The notes under the pieces are model-generated. The model was not told the origin of the DNA. It made no database searches and worked only from the letters and a program-made list of their open reading frames with translations. This document shows positions 22,251-36,739 of a stretch of 64,000 bases of DNA, piece after piece. Within the stretch, counting starts at the first letter, position 1. Every line of letters starts with the position of its first letter. This DNA comes from Acanthosepion esculentum (taxonomy: Eukaryota > Mollusca > Cephalopoda > Sepiida > Sepiidae): positions 25,096,705 to 25,160,704 of the forward strand of contig OZ038509.1 in the NCBI GenBank assembly GCA_964036315.1. The letters are read 5' to 3'. A program made the translations under genes and the position numbers.

Positions 22251-23283
22251 ATTATGAATGGATATGGCATAAAACAATAAATTGTGATTAAAAATACTAA
22301 AAATGGTTTGCAAATGTTTAACATTTCTTACTGAAAAATAATTAGTATATTATAACATTCCGTTATAATATACTAAATACTAAAAATAGACAAAATAGTG
22401 GAACCATAACTAAATTTTCAAAATAAACTGCTATTTCCCCAAAAAATGTTATTCAGACATTAGAACCACTTTGTTGAAATGTGTTCCATTAAAAAAAAAA
22501 AGAAAAATTAAAAATCTTTTATAGTTTCAATAGAAGGAAACAAAAAGTTTGATCTTCAAAAACTCCATGTAAATGGTGGTGATCATTGGGAAAAGTGGAA
22601 AACCCATAGCTAAGCCATCTTTTAAACAATACATATCAATTCCTAACTGAAAATATTTCATACTTACACAAAAGTGATTATTTCCGTTACAGACACATGG
22701 AGGATATGAAAGTGATTCCTGGAAGATGCCTCAGTGATGACAATATGTTGATCACTTATCTAGGTTACAATAACTGTAATAGTAAAATGGGTAATAGTTT
22801 CGAGCACTAACATGACTGCAGTCATATTCTAAACAAGATTACAATTAGTTTATCAGAATTAGAAGACATTTTGGAGGCTGAGATAATTGTAAATTTCTTA
22901 GTTAACATGAAAATCAGTTTTCATAAAATTTAAGATTTTGAAAACCAACACTGTAAAAAATATGCCCTTCCGATTCAGAAGAGCAACACAACACAATCTT
23001 CATTCTAGTTTTATATGAGATTAAGTTAATATTCAGAACTATCTAAGAATCCAAGCTTTATGATTTAGAAAAAATATTATGATAAAAAAATTATTGTTTA
23101 TACAAATTATACAACAGAAAGAAACGTATCTAACAATTTTAATAAGAAACTTTCAAAAGCATTTTCTTTTAACATGTCATACAACAGTAATTGAAAATGT
23201 AAAGAGAAAAGGTTTATTGTATATTCAAGTTTAGGTGTTTGAAATGTTAATGATTACCCAAAGATCATCATCTAAGACTATTT
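22251..23283. other. No gene seen
   Basis: About 1 kb of AT-rich sequence flanking the satellite; no coding domain or repeat unit recognised. Confidence 0.5.
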
Positions 23284-26200
23284 GTACCAAAAGTAAACAA
23301 AATGTAACTAAGGGAAGTTTTATATGTGTAGTTGAGGTATCAGGTAGGCTACTGTTGACCTAGATACGATAGACTACCAGTACTTGTCCCTAGCCTAACT
23401 CCATAATACTGGAATATTAAATGTAAATAAGGGAAGTCTTCTATAAGAAGTGGAGGTATCTGGTAGCCTAATGTTTACCCAGATGCCATAGACTATCAGT
23501 ACTTGTCCCTTGCCTAACTCCATAATACTGGAATATTAAATGTAAATAGGGGAAGTCTTCTATGTGAAGTGGAGGTATCTGGTAGAATAATGTTTACCCA
23601 GATGCCATAGACTATCAGTACTTGTCCCTTGCCTAACTCCATAATACTGGAATATTAAATGTAAATAAGGGAAGTCTTCTATGTGAAGTGGAGGTATCTG
23701 GTAGAATAATGTTTACCCAGATGCCATAGACTATCAGTACTTGTCCCTAGCCTAACTCCATAATACTGGAATATTAAATGTAAATAAGGGAAGTCTTCTA
23801 TGTGAAGTGGAGGTATCTGGTAGGCTACTGTTGACCTAGATACAATAGACTACCAGTACTTGTCCCTAGCCTAACTCCATAATACTGGAATATTAAATGT
23901 AAATAAGGGAAGTCTTCTATAAGAAGTGGAGGTATCTGGTAGGATAATGTTTACCCAGATGCCATAGACTATCAGTACTTGTCCCTAGCCTAACTCCATA
24001 ATACTGGAATATTAAATGTAAATAAGGGAAGTCTTCTATGTGAAGTGGAGGTATCTGGTAGGATAATGTTTACCCAGATGCCATAGACTATCAGTACTTG
24101 TCCCTAGCCTAACTCCATAATACTGGAATATTAAATGTAAATAAGGGAAGTCTTCTATGTGAAGTGGAGGTATCTGCTAGGCTAATGTTTACCCAGATGC
24201 CATAGACTATCAGTACTTGTCCCAAGCCTAGCTTCATAATACTGGAATATTAAATGTAAATAAGGGAAGTCTTCTATGTGAAGTGCAGGTATCTGGTAGG
24301 CTAATGTTTACTCAGATACCATAGACTACCAGTACTTGTCCCTAGCCTAGTTTCATAATACTGGAATATTAAATGTAAATAAGGGAAGTCTTCTATGTGA
24401 AGTGGAGGTATCTGGTAGGATAATGTTTACCCAGATGCCATAGACTATCAGTACTTGTCCCTAATCTCATTCCATAATACTACAATATTAAATGTAAATA
24501 AGTGAGGTCTTCTATGTCAAGTGGAGGTATCTGGTACGCTAATGTTTACCCAGATGCCACAGACTATCAGTACTTATCCCTAGCCTAGCTTTATAATACT
24601 GGAATATTAAATGTAAATAAGGGAAGTCTTCTATGTGAAGTGGAGGTATCTGGTAGCCTAATATATACCAAGATACCATAGACCCTCAGTCCTTGTCCCT
24701 AGCCTAGCTTCATAATACTGGAATATTAAATGTAAATAAGGGAAGTATTCTATGTGAAGTGGAGGTATTTGGTAGGCTAATGTTTACCCAGATGCCATAG
24801 ACTATCAGAACTTGTCCCTAGCCTAACTCCATAATACTGGAATATTAAATGTAAATAAGGGAAGTCTTCTATTTGAAGTGGAGGTATCTGGTAGGCTAAT
24901 GTTTACCCAGATGCCATAGACTATCAGTACTTGTCCCTAGCCTAACTCCATAATACTGGAATATTAAATGTAAATAAGGGAAGTCTTCTATGTGAAGTGG
25001 AGGTATCTGGTAGGATAATGTTTACCCAGATGCCATAGACTATCAGTACTTGTCCCTAGCCTAACTCCATAATACTGGAATATTAAATGTAAATAGGGGA
25101 AGTCTTCTATGTGAAGTGGAGGTATCTGGTAGAATAATGTTTACCCAGATGCCATAGACTATCAGTACTTGTCCCTTGCCTAACTCCATAATACTGGAAT
25201 ATTAAATGTAAATAAGGGAAGTCTTCTATGTGAAGTGGAGGTATCTGGTAGAATAATGTTTACCCAGATGCCATAGACTATCAGTACTTGTCCCTAGCCT
25301 AACTCCATAATACTGGAATATTAAATGTAAATAAGGGAAGTCTTCTATGTGAAGTGGAGGTATCTGGTAGGCTACTGTTGACCTAGATACAATAGACTAC
25401 CAGTACTTGTCCCTAGCCTAACTCCATAATACTGGAATATTAAATGTAAATAAGGGAAGTCTTCTATAAGAAGTGGAGGTATCTGGTAGGATAATGTTTA
25501 CCCAGATGCCATAGACTATCAGTACTTGTCCCTAGCCTAACTCCATAATACTGGAATATTAAATGTAAATAAGGGAAGTCTTCTATGTGAAGTGGAGGTA
25601 TCTGGTAGGATAATGTTTACCCAGATGCCATAGACTATCAGTACTTGTCCCTAGCCTAACTCCATAATACTGGAATATTAAATGTAAATAAGGGAAGTCT
25701 TCTATGTGAAGTGGAGGTATCTGGTAGAATAATGTTTACCCAGATGCCATAGACTATCAGTACTTGTCCCTAGCCTAACTCCATAATACTGGAATATTAA
25801 ATGTAAATAAGGGAAGTCTTCTATGTGAAGTGGAGGTATCTGGTAGAATAATGTTTACCCAGATGCCATAGACTATCAGTACTTGTCCCTAGCCTAACTC
25901 CATAATACTGGAATATTAAATGTAAATAAGGGAAGTCTTCTATGTGAAGTGGAGGTATCTGCTAGGCTAATGTTTACCCAGATGCCATAGACTATCAGTA
26001 CTTGTCCCTAGCCTAACTCCATAATACTGGAATATTAAATGTAAATAAGGGAAGTCTTCTATGCGAAGTGGAGGTATCTGCTAGGCTAATGTTTACCCAG
26101 ATGCCATAGACTATCAGTACTTGTCCCTAGCCTAACTCCATAATACTGGAATATTAAATGTAAATAAGGGAAGTCTTCTATGTGAAGTGGAGGTATCTGG

Positions 26201-29200
26201 TAGGCTAATGTTTACCCAGATGCCATAGACTATCAGTACTTGTCCCAAGCCTAGCTTCATAATACTGGAATATTAAATGTAAATAAGGGAAGTCTTCTAT
26301 GTGAAGTGCAGGTATCTGGTAGGCTAATGTTTACTCAGATACCATAGACTACCAGTACTTGTCCCTAGCCTAGTTTCATAATACTGGAATATTAAATGTA
26401 AATAAGGGAAGTCTTCTATGTGAAGTGGAGGTATCTGGTAGGATAATGTTTACCCAGATGCCATAGACTATCAGTACTTGTCCCTAGCCTAACTCCATAA
26501 TACTGGAATATTAAATGTAAATAAGGGAAGTCTTCTATGTGAAGTGGAGGTATCTGGTAGGATAATGTTTACCCAGATGCCATAGACTATCAGTACTTGT
26601 CCCTAGCCTAACTCCATAATACTGGAATATTAAATGTAAATAAGGGAAGTCTTCTATGTGAAGTGGAGGTATCTGGTAGAATAATGTTTACCCAGATGCC
26701 ATAGACTATCAGTACTTGTCCCTAGCCTAACTCCATAATACTGGAATATTAAATGTAAATAAGGGAAGTCTTCTATGTGAAGTGGAGGTATCTGCTAGGC
26801 TAATGTTTACCCAGATGCCATAGACTATCAGTACTTGTCCCTAGCCTAACTCCATAATACTGGAATATTAAATGTAAATAAGGGAAGTCTTCTATGCGAA
26901 GTGGAGGTATCTGCTAGGCTAATGTTTACCCAGATGCCATAGACTATCAGTACTTGTCCCTAGCCTAACTCCATAATACTGGAATATTAAATGTAAATAA
27001 GGGAAGTCTTCTATGTGAAGTGGAGGTATCTGGTAGGCTAATGTTTACCCAGATGCCATAGACTATCAGTACTTGTCCCAAGCCTAGCTTCATAATACTG
27101 GAATATTAAATGTAAATAAGGGAAGTCTTCTATGTGAAGTGCAGGTATCTGGTAGGCTAATGTTTACTCAGATACCATAGACTACCAGTACTTGTCCCTA
27201 GCCTAGTTTCATAATACTGGAATATTAAATGTAAATAAGGGAAGTCTTCTATGTGAAGTGGAGGTATCTGGTAGGATAATGTTTACCCAGATGCCATAGA
27301 CTATCAGTACTTGTCCCTAGCCTAACTCCATAATACTGGAATATTAAATGTAAATAAGGGAAGTCTTCTATGTGAAGTGGAGGTATCTGGTAGGATAATG
27401 TTTACCCAGATGCCATAGACTATCAGTACTTGTCCCTAGCCTAACTCCATAATACTGGAATATTAAATGTAAATAAGGGAAGTCTTCTATGTGAAGTGGA
27501 GGTATCTGGTAGAATAATGTTTACCCAGATGCCATAGACTATCAGTACTTGTCCCTAGCCTAACTCCATAATACTGGAATATTAAATGTAAATAAGGGAA
27601 GTCTTCTATGTGAAGTGGAGGTATCTGGTAGAATAATGTTTACCCAGATGCCATAGACTATCAGTACTTGTCCCTAGCCTAACTCCATAATACTGGAATA
27701 TTAAATGTAAATAAGGGAAGTCTTCTATGTGAAGTGGAGGTATCTGCTAGGCTAATGTTTACCCAGATGCCATAGACTATCAGTACTTGTCCCTAGCCTA
27801 ACTCCATAATACTGGAATATTAAATGTAAATAAGGGAAGTCTTCTATGCGAAGTGGAGGTATCTGCTAGGCTAATGTTTACCCAGATGCCATAGACTATC
27901 AGTACTTGTCCCTAGCCTAACTCCATAATACTGGAATATTAAATGTAAATAAGGGAAGTCTTCTATGTGAAGTGGAGGTATCTGGTAGGCTAATGTTTAC
28001 CCAGATGCCATAGACTATCAGTACTTGTCCCAAGCCTAGCTTCATAATACTGGAATATTAAATGTAAATAAGGGAAGTCTTCTATGTGAAGTGCAGGTAT
28101 CTGGTAGGCTAATGTTTACTCAGATACCATAGACTACCAGTACTTGTCCCTAGCCTAGTTTCATAATACTGGAATATTAAATGTAAATAAGGGAAGTCTT
28201 CTATGTGAAGTGGAGGTATCTGGTAGGATAATGTTTACCCAGATGCCATAGACTATCAGTACTTGTCCCTAATCTCATTCCATAATACTACAATATTAAA
28301 TGTAAATAAGTGAGGTCTTCTATGTCAAGTGGAGGTATCTGGTACGCTAATGTTTACCCAGATGCCACAGACTATCAGTACTTATCCCTAGCCTAGCTTT
28401 ATAATACTGGAATATTAAATGTAAATAAGGGAAGTCTTCTATGTGAAGTGGAGGTATCTGGTAGCCTAATATATACCAAGATACCATAGACCCTCAGTCC
28501 TTGTCCCTAGCCTAGCTTCATAATACTGGAATATTAAATGTAAATAAGGGAAGTATTCTATGTGAAGTGGAGGTATTTGGTAGGCTAATGTTTACCCAGA
28601 TGCCATAGACTATCAGTACTTGTCCCTAGCCTAACTCCATAATACTGGAATATTAAATGTAAATAAGGGAAGTCTTCTATGTGAAGTGGAGGTATCTGGT
28701 AGGCTACTGTTGACCTAGATACAATAGACTACCAGTACTTGTCCCTAGCCTAACTCCATAATACTGGAATATTAAATGTAAATAAGGGAAGTCTTCTATA
28801 AGAAGTGGAGGTATCTGGTAGGATAATGTTTACCCAGATGCCATAGACTATCAGTACTTGTCCCTAGCCTAACTCCATAATACTGGAATATTAAATGTAA
28901 ATAAGGGAAGTCTTCTATGTGAAGTGGAGGTATCTGGTAGGATAATGTTTACCCAGATGCCATAGACTATCAGTACTTGTCCCTAGCCTAGTTTCATAAT
29001 ACTGGAATATTAAATGTAAATAAGGGAAGTCTTCTATGTGAAGTGGAGGTATCTGGTAGGATAATGTTTACCCAGATGCCATAGACTATCAGTACTTGTC
29101 CCTAGCCTAACTCCATAATACTGGAATATTAAATGTAAATAAGGGAAGTCTTCTATGTGAAGTGGAGGTATCTGGTAGGATAATGTTTACCCAGATGCCA

Positions 29201-32200
29201 TAGACTATCAGTACTTGTCCCTAGCCTAACTCCATAATACTGGAATATTAAATGTAAATAAGGGAAGTCTTCTATGTGAAGTGGAGGTATCTGGTAGAAT
29301 AATGTTTACCCAGATGCCATAGACTATCAGTACTTGTCCCTAGCCTAACTCCATAATACTGGAATATTAAATGTAAATAAGGGAAGTCTTCTATGTGAAG
29401 TGGAGGTATCTGGTAGAATAATGTTTACCCAGATGCCATAGACTATCAGTACTTGTCCCTAGCCTAACTCCATAATACTGGAATATTAAATGTAAATAAG
29501 GGAAGTCTTCTATGTGAAGTGGAGGTATCTGGTAGAATAATGTTTACCCAGATGCCATAGACTATCAGTACTTGTCCCTAGCCTAACTCCATAATACTGG
29601 AATATTAAATGTAAATAAGGGAAGTCTTCTATGTGAAGTGGAGGTATCTGCTAGGCTAATGTTTACCCAGATGCCATAGACTATCAGTACTTGTCCCTAG
29701 CCTAACTCCATAATACTGGAATATTAAATGTAAATAAGGGAAGTCTTCTATGCGAAGTGGAGGTATCTGCTAGGCTAATGTTTACCCAGATGCCATAGAC
29801 TATCAGTACTTGTCCCTAGCCTAACTCCATAATACTGGAATATTAAATGTAAATAAGGGAAGTCTTCTATGTGAAGTGGAGGTATCTGGTAGGCTAATGT
29901 TTACCCAGATGCCATAGACTATCAGTACTTGTCCCAAGCCTAGCTTCATAATACTGGAATATTAAATGTAAATAAGGGAAGTCTTCTATGTGAAGTGCAG
30001 GTATCTGGTAGGCTAATGTTTACTCAGATACCATAGACTACCAGTACTTGTCCCTAGCCTAGTTTCATAATACTGGAATATTAAATGTAAATAAGGGAAG
30101 TCTTCTATGTGAAGTGGAGGTATCTGGTAGGATAATGTTTACCCAGATGCCATAGACTATCAGTACTTGTCCCTAATCTCATTCCATAATACTACAATAT
30201 TAAATGTAAATAAGTGAGGTCTTCTATGTCAAGTGGAGGTATCTGGTACGCTAATGTTTACCCAGATGCCACAGACTATCAGTACTTATCCCTAGCCTAG
30301 CTTTATAATACTGGAATATTAAATGTAAATAAGGGAAGTCTTCTATGTGAAGTGGAGGTATCTGGTAGCCTAATATATACCAAGATACCATAGACCCTCA
30401 GTCCTTGTCCCTAGCCTAGCTTCATAATACTGGAATATTAAATGTAAATAAGGGAAGTATTCTATGTGAAGTGGAGGTATTTGGTAGGCTAATGTTTACC
30501 CAGATGCCATAGACTATCAGTACTTGTCCCTAGCCTAACTCCATAATACTGGAATATTAAATGTAAATAAGGGAAGTCTTCTATGTGAAGTGGAGGTATC
30601 TGGTAGGCTACTGTTGACCTAGATACAATAGACTACCAGTACTTGTCCCTAGCCTAACTCCATAATACTGGAATATTAAATGTAAATAAGGGAAGTCTTC
30701 TATAAGAAGTGGAGGTATCTGGTAGGATAATGTTTACCCAGATGCCATAGACTATCAGTACTTGTCCCTAGCCTAACTCCATAATACTGGAATATTAAAT
30801 GTAAATAAGGGAAGTCTTCTATGTGAAGTGGAGGTATCTGGTAGGATAATGTTTACCCAGATGCCATAGACTATCAGTACTTGTCCCTAGCCTAGTTTCA
30901 TAATACTGGAATATTAAATGTAAATAAGGGAAGTCTTCTATGTGAAGTGGAGGTATCTGGTAGGATAATGTTTACCCAGATGCCATAGACTATCAGTACT
31001 TGTCCCTAGCCTAACTCCATAATACTGGAATATTAAATGTAAATAAGGGAAGTCTTCTATGTGAAGTGGAGGTATCTGGTAGGATAATGTTTACCCAGAT
31101 GCCATAGACTATCAGTACTTGTCCCTAGCCTAACTCCATAATACTGGAATATTAAATGTAAATAAGGGAAGTCTTCTATGTGAAGTGGAGGTATCTGGTA
31201 GAATAATGTTTACCCAGATGCCATAGACTATCAGTACTTGTCCCTAGCCTAACTCCATAATACTGGAATATTAAATGTAAATAAGGGAAGTCTTCTATGT
31301 GAAGTGGAGGTATCTGGTAGAATAATGTTTACCCAGATGCCATAGACTATCAGTACTTGTCCCTAGCCTAACTCCATAATACTGGAATATTAAATGTAAA
31401 TAAGGGAAGTCTTCTATGTGAAGTGGAGGTATCTGCTAGGCTAATGTTTACCCAGATGCCATAGACTATCAGTACTTGTCCCTAGCCTAACTCCATAATA
31501 CTGGAATATTAAATGTAAATAAGGGAAGTCTTCTATGCGAAGTGGAGGTATCTGCTAGGCTAATGTTTACCCAGATGCCATAGACTATCAGTACTTGTCC
31601 CTAGCCTAACTCCATAATACTGGAATATTAAATGTAAATAAGGGAAGTCTTCTATGTGAAGTGGAGGTATCTGGTAGGCTAATGTTTACCCAGATGCCAT
31701 AGACTATCAGTACTTGTCCCAAGCCTAGCTTCATAATACTGGAATATTAAATGTAAATAAGGGAAGTCTTCTATGTGAAGTGCAGGTATCTGGTAGGCTA
31801 ATGTTTACTCAGATACCATAGACTACCAGTACTTGTCCCTAGCCTAGTTTCATAATACTGGAATATTAAATGTAAATAAGGGAAGTCTTCTATGTGAAGT
31901 GGAGGTATCTGGTAGGATAATGTTTACCCAGATGCCATAGACTATCAGTACTTGTCCCTAATCTCATTCCATAATACTACAATATTAAATGTAAATAAGT
32001 GAGGTCTTCTATGTCAAGTGGAGGTATCTGGTACGCTAATGTTTACCCAGATGCCACAGACTATCAGTACTTATCCCTAGCCTAGCTTTATAATACTGGA
32101 ATATTAAATGTAAATAAGGGAAGTCTTCTATGTGAAGTGGAGGTATCTGGTAGCCTAATATATACCAAGATACCATAGACCCTCAGTCCTTGTCCCTAGC

Positions 32201-33972
32201 CTAGCTTCATAATACTGGAATATTAAATGTAAATAAGGGAAGTATTCTATGTGAAGTGGAGGTATTTGGTAGGCTAATGTTTACCCAGATGCCATAGACT
32301 ATCAGAACTTGTCCCTAGCCTAACTCCATAATACTGGAATATTAAATGTAAATAAGGGAAGTCTTCTATTTGAAGTGGAGGTATCTGGTAGGCTAATGTT
32401 TACCCAGATGCCATAGACTATCAGTACTTGTCCCTAGCCTAACTCCATAATACTGGAATATTAAATGTAAATAAGGGAAGTCTTCTATGTGAAGTGGAGG
32501 TATCTGGTAGGATAATGTTTACCCAGATGCCATAGACTATCAGTACTTGTCCCTAGCCTAACTCCATAATACTGGAATATTAAATGTAAATAGGGGAAGT
32601 CTTCTATGTGAAGTGGAGGTATCTGGTAGAATAATGTTTACCCAGATGCCATAGACTATCAGTACTTGTCCCTTGCCTAACTCCATAATACTGGAATATT
32701 AAATGTAAATAAGGGAAGTCTTCTATGTGAAGTGGAGGTATCTGGTAGAATAATGTTTACCCAGATGCCATAGACTATCAGTACTTGTCCCTAGCCTAAC
32801 TCCATAATACTGGAATATTAAATGTAAATAAGGGAAGTCTTCTATGTGAAGTGGAGGTATCTGGTAGGCTACTGTTGACCTAGATACAATAGACTACCAG
32901 TACTTGTCCCTAGCCTAACTCCATAATACTGGAATATTAAATGTAAATAAGGGAAGTCTTCTATAAGAAGTGGAGGTATCTGGTAGGATAATGTTTACCC
33001 AGATGCCATAGACTATCAGTACTTGTCCCTAGCCTAACTCCATAATACTGGAATATTAAATGTAAATAAGGGAAGTCTTCTATGTGAAGTGGAGGTATCT
33101 GGTAGGATAATGTTTACCCAGATGCCATAGACTATCAGTACTTGTCCCTAGCCTAACTCCATAATACTGGAATATTAAATGTAAATAAGGGAAGTCTTCT
33201 ATGTGAAGTGGAGGTATCTGGTAGGCTAATGTTTACCCAGATGCCATAGACTACCCGTACTTGTCCCAAGCCTAGCTTCATAATACTGGAATATTAAATG
33301 TAAATAAGGGAAGTCTTCTATGTGAAGTGCAGGTATCTGGTAGGCTAATGTTTACTCAGATACCATAGACTACCAGTACTTGTCCCTAGCCTAGTTTCAT
33401 AATACTGGAATATTAAATGTAAATAAGGGAAGTCTTCTATGTGAAGTGGAGGTATCTGGTAGGATAATGTTTACCCAGATGCCATAGACTATCAGTACTT
33501 GTCCCTAGCCTAACTCCATAATACTGGAATATTAAATGTAAATAAGGGAAGTTTTCTATGTGAAGTGAAGGTATCTGGTAGGCTAATGTTTACCCAGATG
33601 CCATAGACTATCAGTACCTGTCCCTAGCCTAACTCCATAATACTGGAATATTAAATGTAAATAAGGGAAGTCTTCTATAAGAAGTGGAGGTATCTGGTAG
33701 AATAATGTTTACCCAGATGCCATAGACTATCAGTACTTGTCCCTAGCCCAACTCCATAATACTGGAAGATTAAATGTAAATAAGGGAAGTCTTCTATGTG
33801 AAGTGGAGGTATCTGGTAGGCTAATGTTTACCCAGATGCCATAGACTAACAGTACTTGTCCCTAGCCTAACTCCATAATATTGGAATATTAAATGTAAAT
33901 AAGGGAAGTCTTCTATGTGAAGTGGAGGTATCTGGTAGGCTAATGTTTACCCAGATGCCATAGACTATCAGA
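23284..33972. repeat. 119-bp satellite array, about 90 monomers, with higher-order repeats
   Basis: The monomer contains GGAATATTAAATGTAAATAA, GGGAAGTCTTCTATGTGAAG, TGGAGGTATCTGGTAGG, CCCAGATGCCATAGACTATC and AGTACTTGTCCCTAGCC. Landmark ATAATACTGG recurs at exact 119-base steps (for example 23,403, 23,522, 23,641, 23,760, 23,879, 23,998, 24,117). Variant monomers recur in fixed order: CTAATCTCAT at 24,461, 28,269, 30,173 and 31,958, and ATATATACCA at 24,661, 28,469, 30,373 and 32,158, giving steps of 32, 16 and 15 monomers. The outermost monomers at both ends are the most diverged. No insertion interrupts the array and no frame over 60 codons exists in it. Function unknown; centromeric or heterochromatic satellite is possible. 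Confidence 0.97.
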
Positions 33973-35440
33973 CTAACTCAATAGTAATATGAAATGTCAT
34001 TTATGTTGTTGGGATTCTTATATGGCATCAACCACAAAAATTATCAAATACTTAATTGCTTCTATGATAATGTGCCTTATATTCTTTAAATTTTGTACTT
34101 TAATGCTAGTATTCTCATATTATTTTGGTATGCATTTATTTTTAAGTTTCCCAAATACTGAATAATGTAAATAAAAACAAGTATTAGATAATTTCTTTCA
34201 ATTAAATTAGGCAATAAAAAATCCGTTGAACAAATATTTTGTCAGTTAAGTTTTTCTTTTGATGAATGAAGATAAAAAATTTAAATTTTTAAAATTAGTA
34301 AAAAAATTTAATTTTTGGGGTGTGTGGAAATGGGTAGGTGAATTATCTTTTTGGGTGTCAATTTAAAACAATAAAAAGAAAAATGTAGACATTTTTTCTT
34401 CAGTATTTTATTTTTTTTATTCTGATTTAATTTGATCTAAAACAATTTTAACAGATCTCTTTCTAAATAATAATCTATAATAATAATAATAATTTTTAAA
34501 TTAATTTCTTCTAAATTCATATTTATTAACAAATCTTTTCCTTTTAACAGCATTTAAATTCAAATTAATTGATTGTGGCGAAAACTCATATGTCATAGCA
34601 TGAATAATGAGATTCATCTAAGTAATTAAATTAACCATTCATAATATCTAGAAAAATATCTAAATTAAAATTTAGAATAATTAATTAAAGCAAAACATTT
34701 GTATAATAAAAAAGACTAAATTAAAATTTGTTCAAATTATTTAAACAAACAATATAGCAAAAATAATTTTAAAATCTATTTTCCAGATTTAAAAAAATAA
34801 ACATTCATGATAAATATATAAAGAGAAAAAAGTTAATTAAAATCTATTTTACCGATTGTGTAATTTCCAAAGACTTTTGAACAGGAACACATTCTTCAGA
34901 AATAAAATATGTCTTATTTATTTCTCTCAGATTTGGGTAGAGGAAAGTTAAGTACAGTAATAATATATTTTTGGTGTATGCGGACAATTTGCCAGATGAG
35001 GTCAGCTGATCTGGACATTGGAGGAATTCCCAGATATTTCTTGAATAAAAGATGGAAGGTAAAATGTTTCAATCTGCAAATTAATTACACAAAAATTGCT
35101 GGAATGTATTGCAAGAAAAAACGGATAAAATATTCTGTGTTGACAGAAAACCAAAATGACTGTATTCTTACGAACGGAGAGACAGAAAAATAGTGAGAGA
35201 AAGATAGGCTTTCATTTACGTTTTTTTCTGACTTTTTGGGGGCTCCTTTTTTTTTTTTTTTGGCTGAACTTATTCCTAATGGTTTCTCTGGTAGGGTCTT
35301 CCTTGATTCTAACTTTGAATTCAAATCTATCTTATACAGTGGTCTCATTGCTGAAAGTTAATGCATTGTAAATACGTAATGTTGTCTGTAAGATGTCCGC
35401 TGCTGCTGCTGCTGTCTTCTTATTGTCCTCCTTTCTTCTT
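33973..35440. other. No gene seen, very AT-rich
   Basis: Unique AT-rich DNA with a short (TAA)n at about 34,478. One frame of 94 codons (34,909-35,193, plus) has no recognised domain, signal peptide or clear start context, and is likely chance. Confidence 0.5.
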
Positions 35441-35469
35441 TCTGCATTGTAATTCTTTGATGGTTCTCT

Positions 35470-36110
35470 TGCGAACAGAGAATTGGAGAGGAAGAAAACA
35501 AAGGCATTTGGAGGGGGGAGACGTGAAAAGAGCGAAAGGATAAGTAGAATTGAAGAGGGGAGGGAGCAAAAGAGGAAGATCTATTGATATTGAAGAGGGA
35601 GAGGAGAAAGAAGGAAACATACTGACACTGCAGAAAGAGGTAAGATGAAAAGAGAAAGATACTGATATTAAAGAGAGAAGTGAAATAAAAAGAGAAAAAT
35701 ACAGATATTAAAGAGGGAGGGGATACAAAAGGGGGGAAGATATATTAATCTTGAAGAGAGAGAGCAGAAAAAAAGGAAAAGATATGGAAACTGGAGAGAG
35801 AGGGGAGAAAAAGGGAAAGATTATCGACAATGAAGACAGGTGAGATAAAAAGAGAAAGATATATTAAAAATAGATGTGAGATCGAGAAAGATAGTGATAT
35901 AAGAGAAATGAGAGAAAAAAAAAGGAATGATGCTGATACCAAAGAGTGAAGTAAGAGAAAAAGGGAAAGATAGTGATGTCAAAGAGAGAAGTGAGGGGAA
36001 AGGGGAAAGATAGTGATGTCAAAGAGAGAATTGAGAGAAAAAGGGAAAGATGCTGATATCAAACAGAGAGAAGTGGGGGGAAAAAGGTAAAACTGCTGAT
36101 ACAGAAGAGA
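35470..36110 (+). repeat. Purine-rich degenerate minisatellite
   Basis: One strand is almost all A and G over about 640 bases, with a loose 35-45 base unit of the form AAAGAGAGAAGTGAGAGAAA followed by GGGAAAGATAGTGATATC. Leucine/serine/phenylalanine-rich frames on the other strand are composition artefacts. Confidence 0.8.
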
Positions 36111-36735
36111 GAGGGGTTTATTACAATGGTGAAGAAGGAAGATATTTCAATAGATGAATGACTGAAATGCTGACATCTTGAATCCCTGTAATTATTATAA
36201 ATACAGACAGAACTTTTATTATTTTCTAACAAAAACTGCATATATTTGGTACCAATGCCTGAATTCATGTGAGTTGACCATTTTTTTTTATAGAACACAG
36301 AAAACATTTATTTGTAAGAGAAATGGAAATAACGAAATAAACTACACATTCCAAAAAAAAAAAAGTAAAAATCTTAAAATATACAAATAAATAGATAAGT
36401 ATATAAATGATTCGCGAAAAATTTTCTAGAGAAATTAAAGATCGTAGTATTTCTAAAAAAGAAAAAACTGCGCATGCCAATAATTCCCTCTTGGACATTT
36501 GTAAATACCATTCATCCGTCCATTGAATAACGCTGCCATATCTGATCTGGTGATCTTAATCTACAAGGGTCATTCAAATATTTCTAAGCTTCAGCCAGAT
36601 AGAAGAGCCATCGCACTTGCTGGCTATTGTGGTATGTGGGGGCTTCCTTACTTTGCTTGACTCAGCGGTAGCAGCAATAACAACAATCAGTAGGAAACAA
36701 CAGGAAGTCCCAGAATTCATAAAAACACTGACCGA
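36111..36735. other. No gene seen; possible mariner-type end at 36,559-36,590
   Basis: AT-rich. CTACAAGGGTCATTCAAATA at about 36,561 resembles the terminal repeats of some mariner-like elements, but no matching inverted end or transposase is next to it. Confidence 0.3.
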
Positions 36736-36739
36736 TTCC

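Noticed and set aside
23284..33972. CRISPR-like array
   Set aside because: The whole 119-base unit is conserved; there are no unique spacers between short repeats, and the DNA is eukaryotic in content. It is a satellite.
35420..35942. Ser/Leu/Phe-rich minus-strand frames
   Set aside because: They follow from the purine-rich tract on the other strand.
36559..36590. Mariner terminal repeat
   Set aside because: A single short resemblance without a matching inverted end or transposase; kept only as a low-confidence note.
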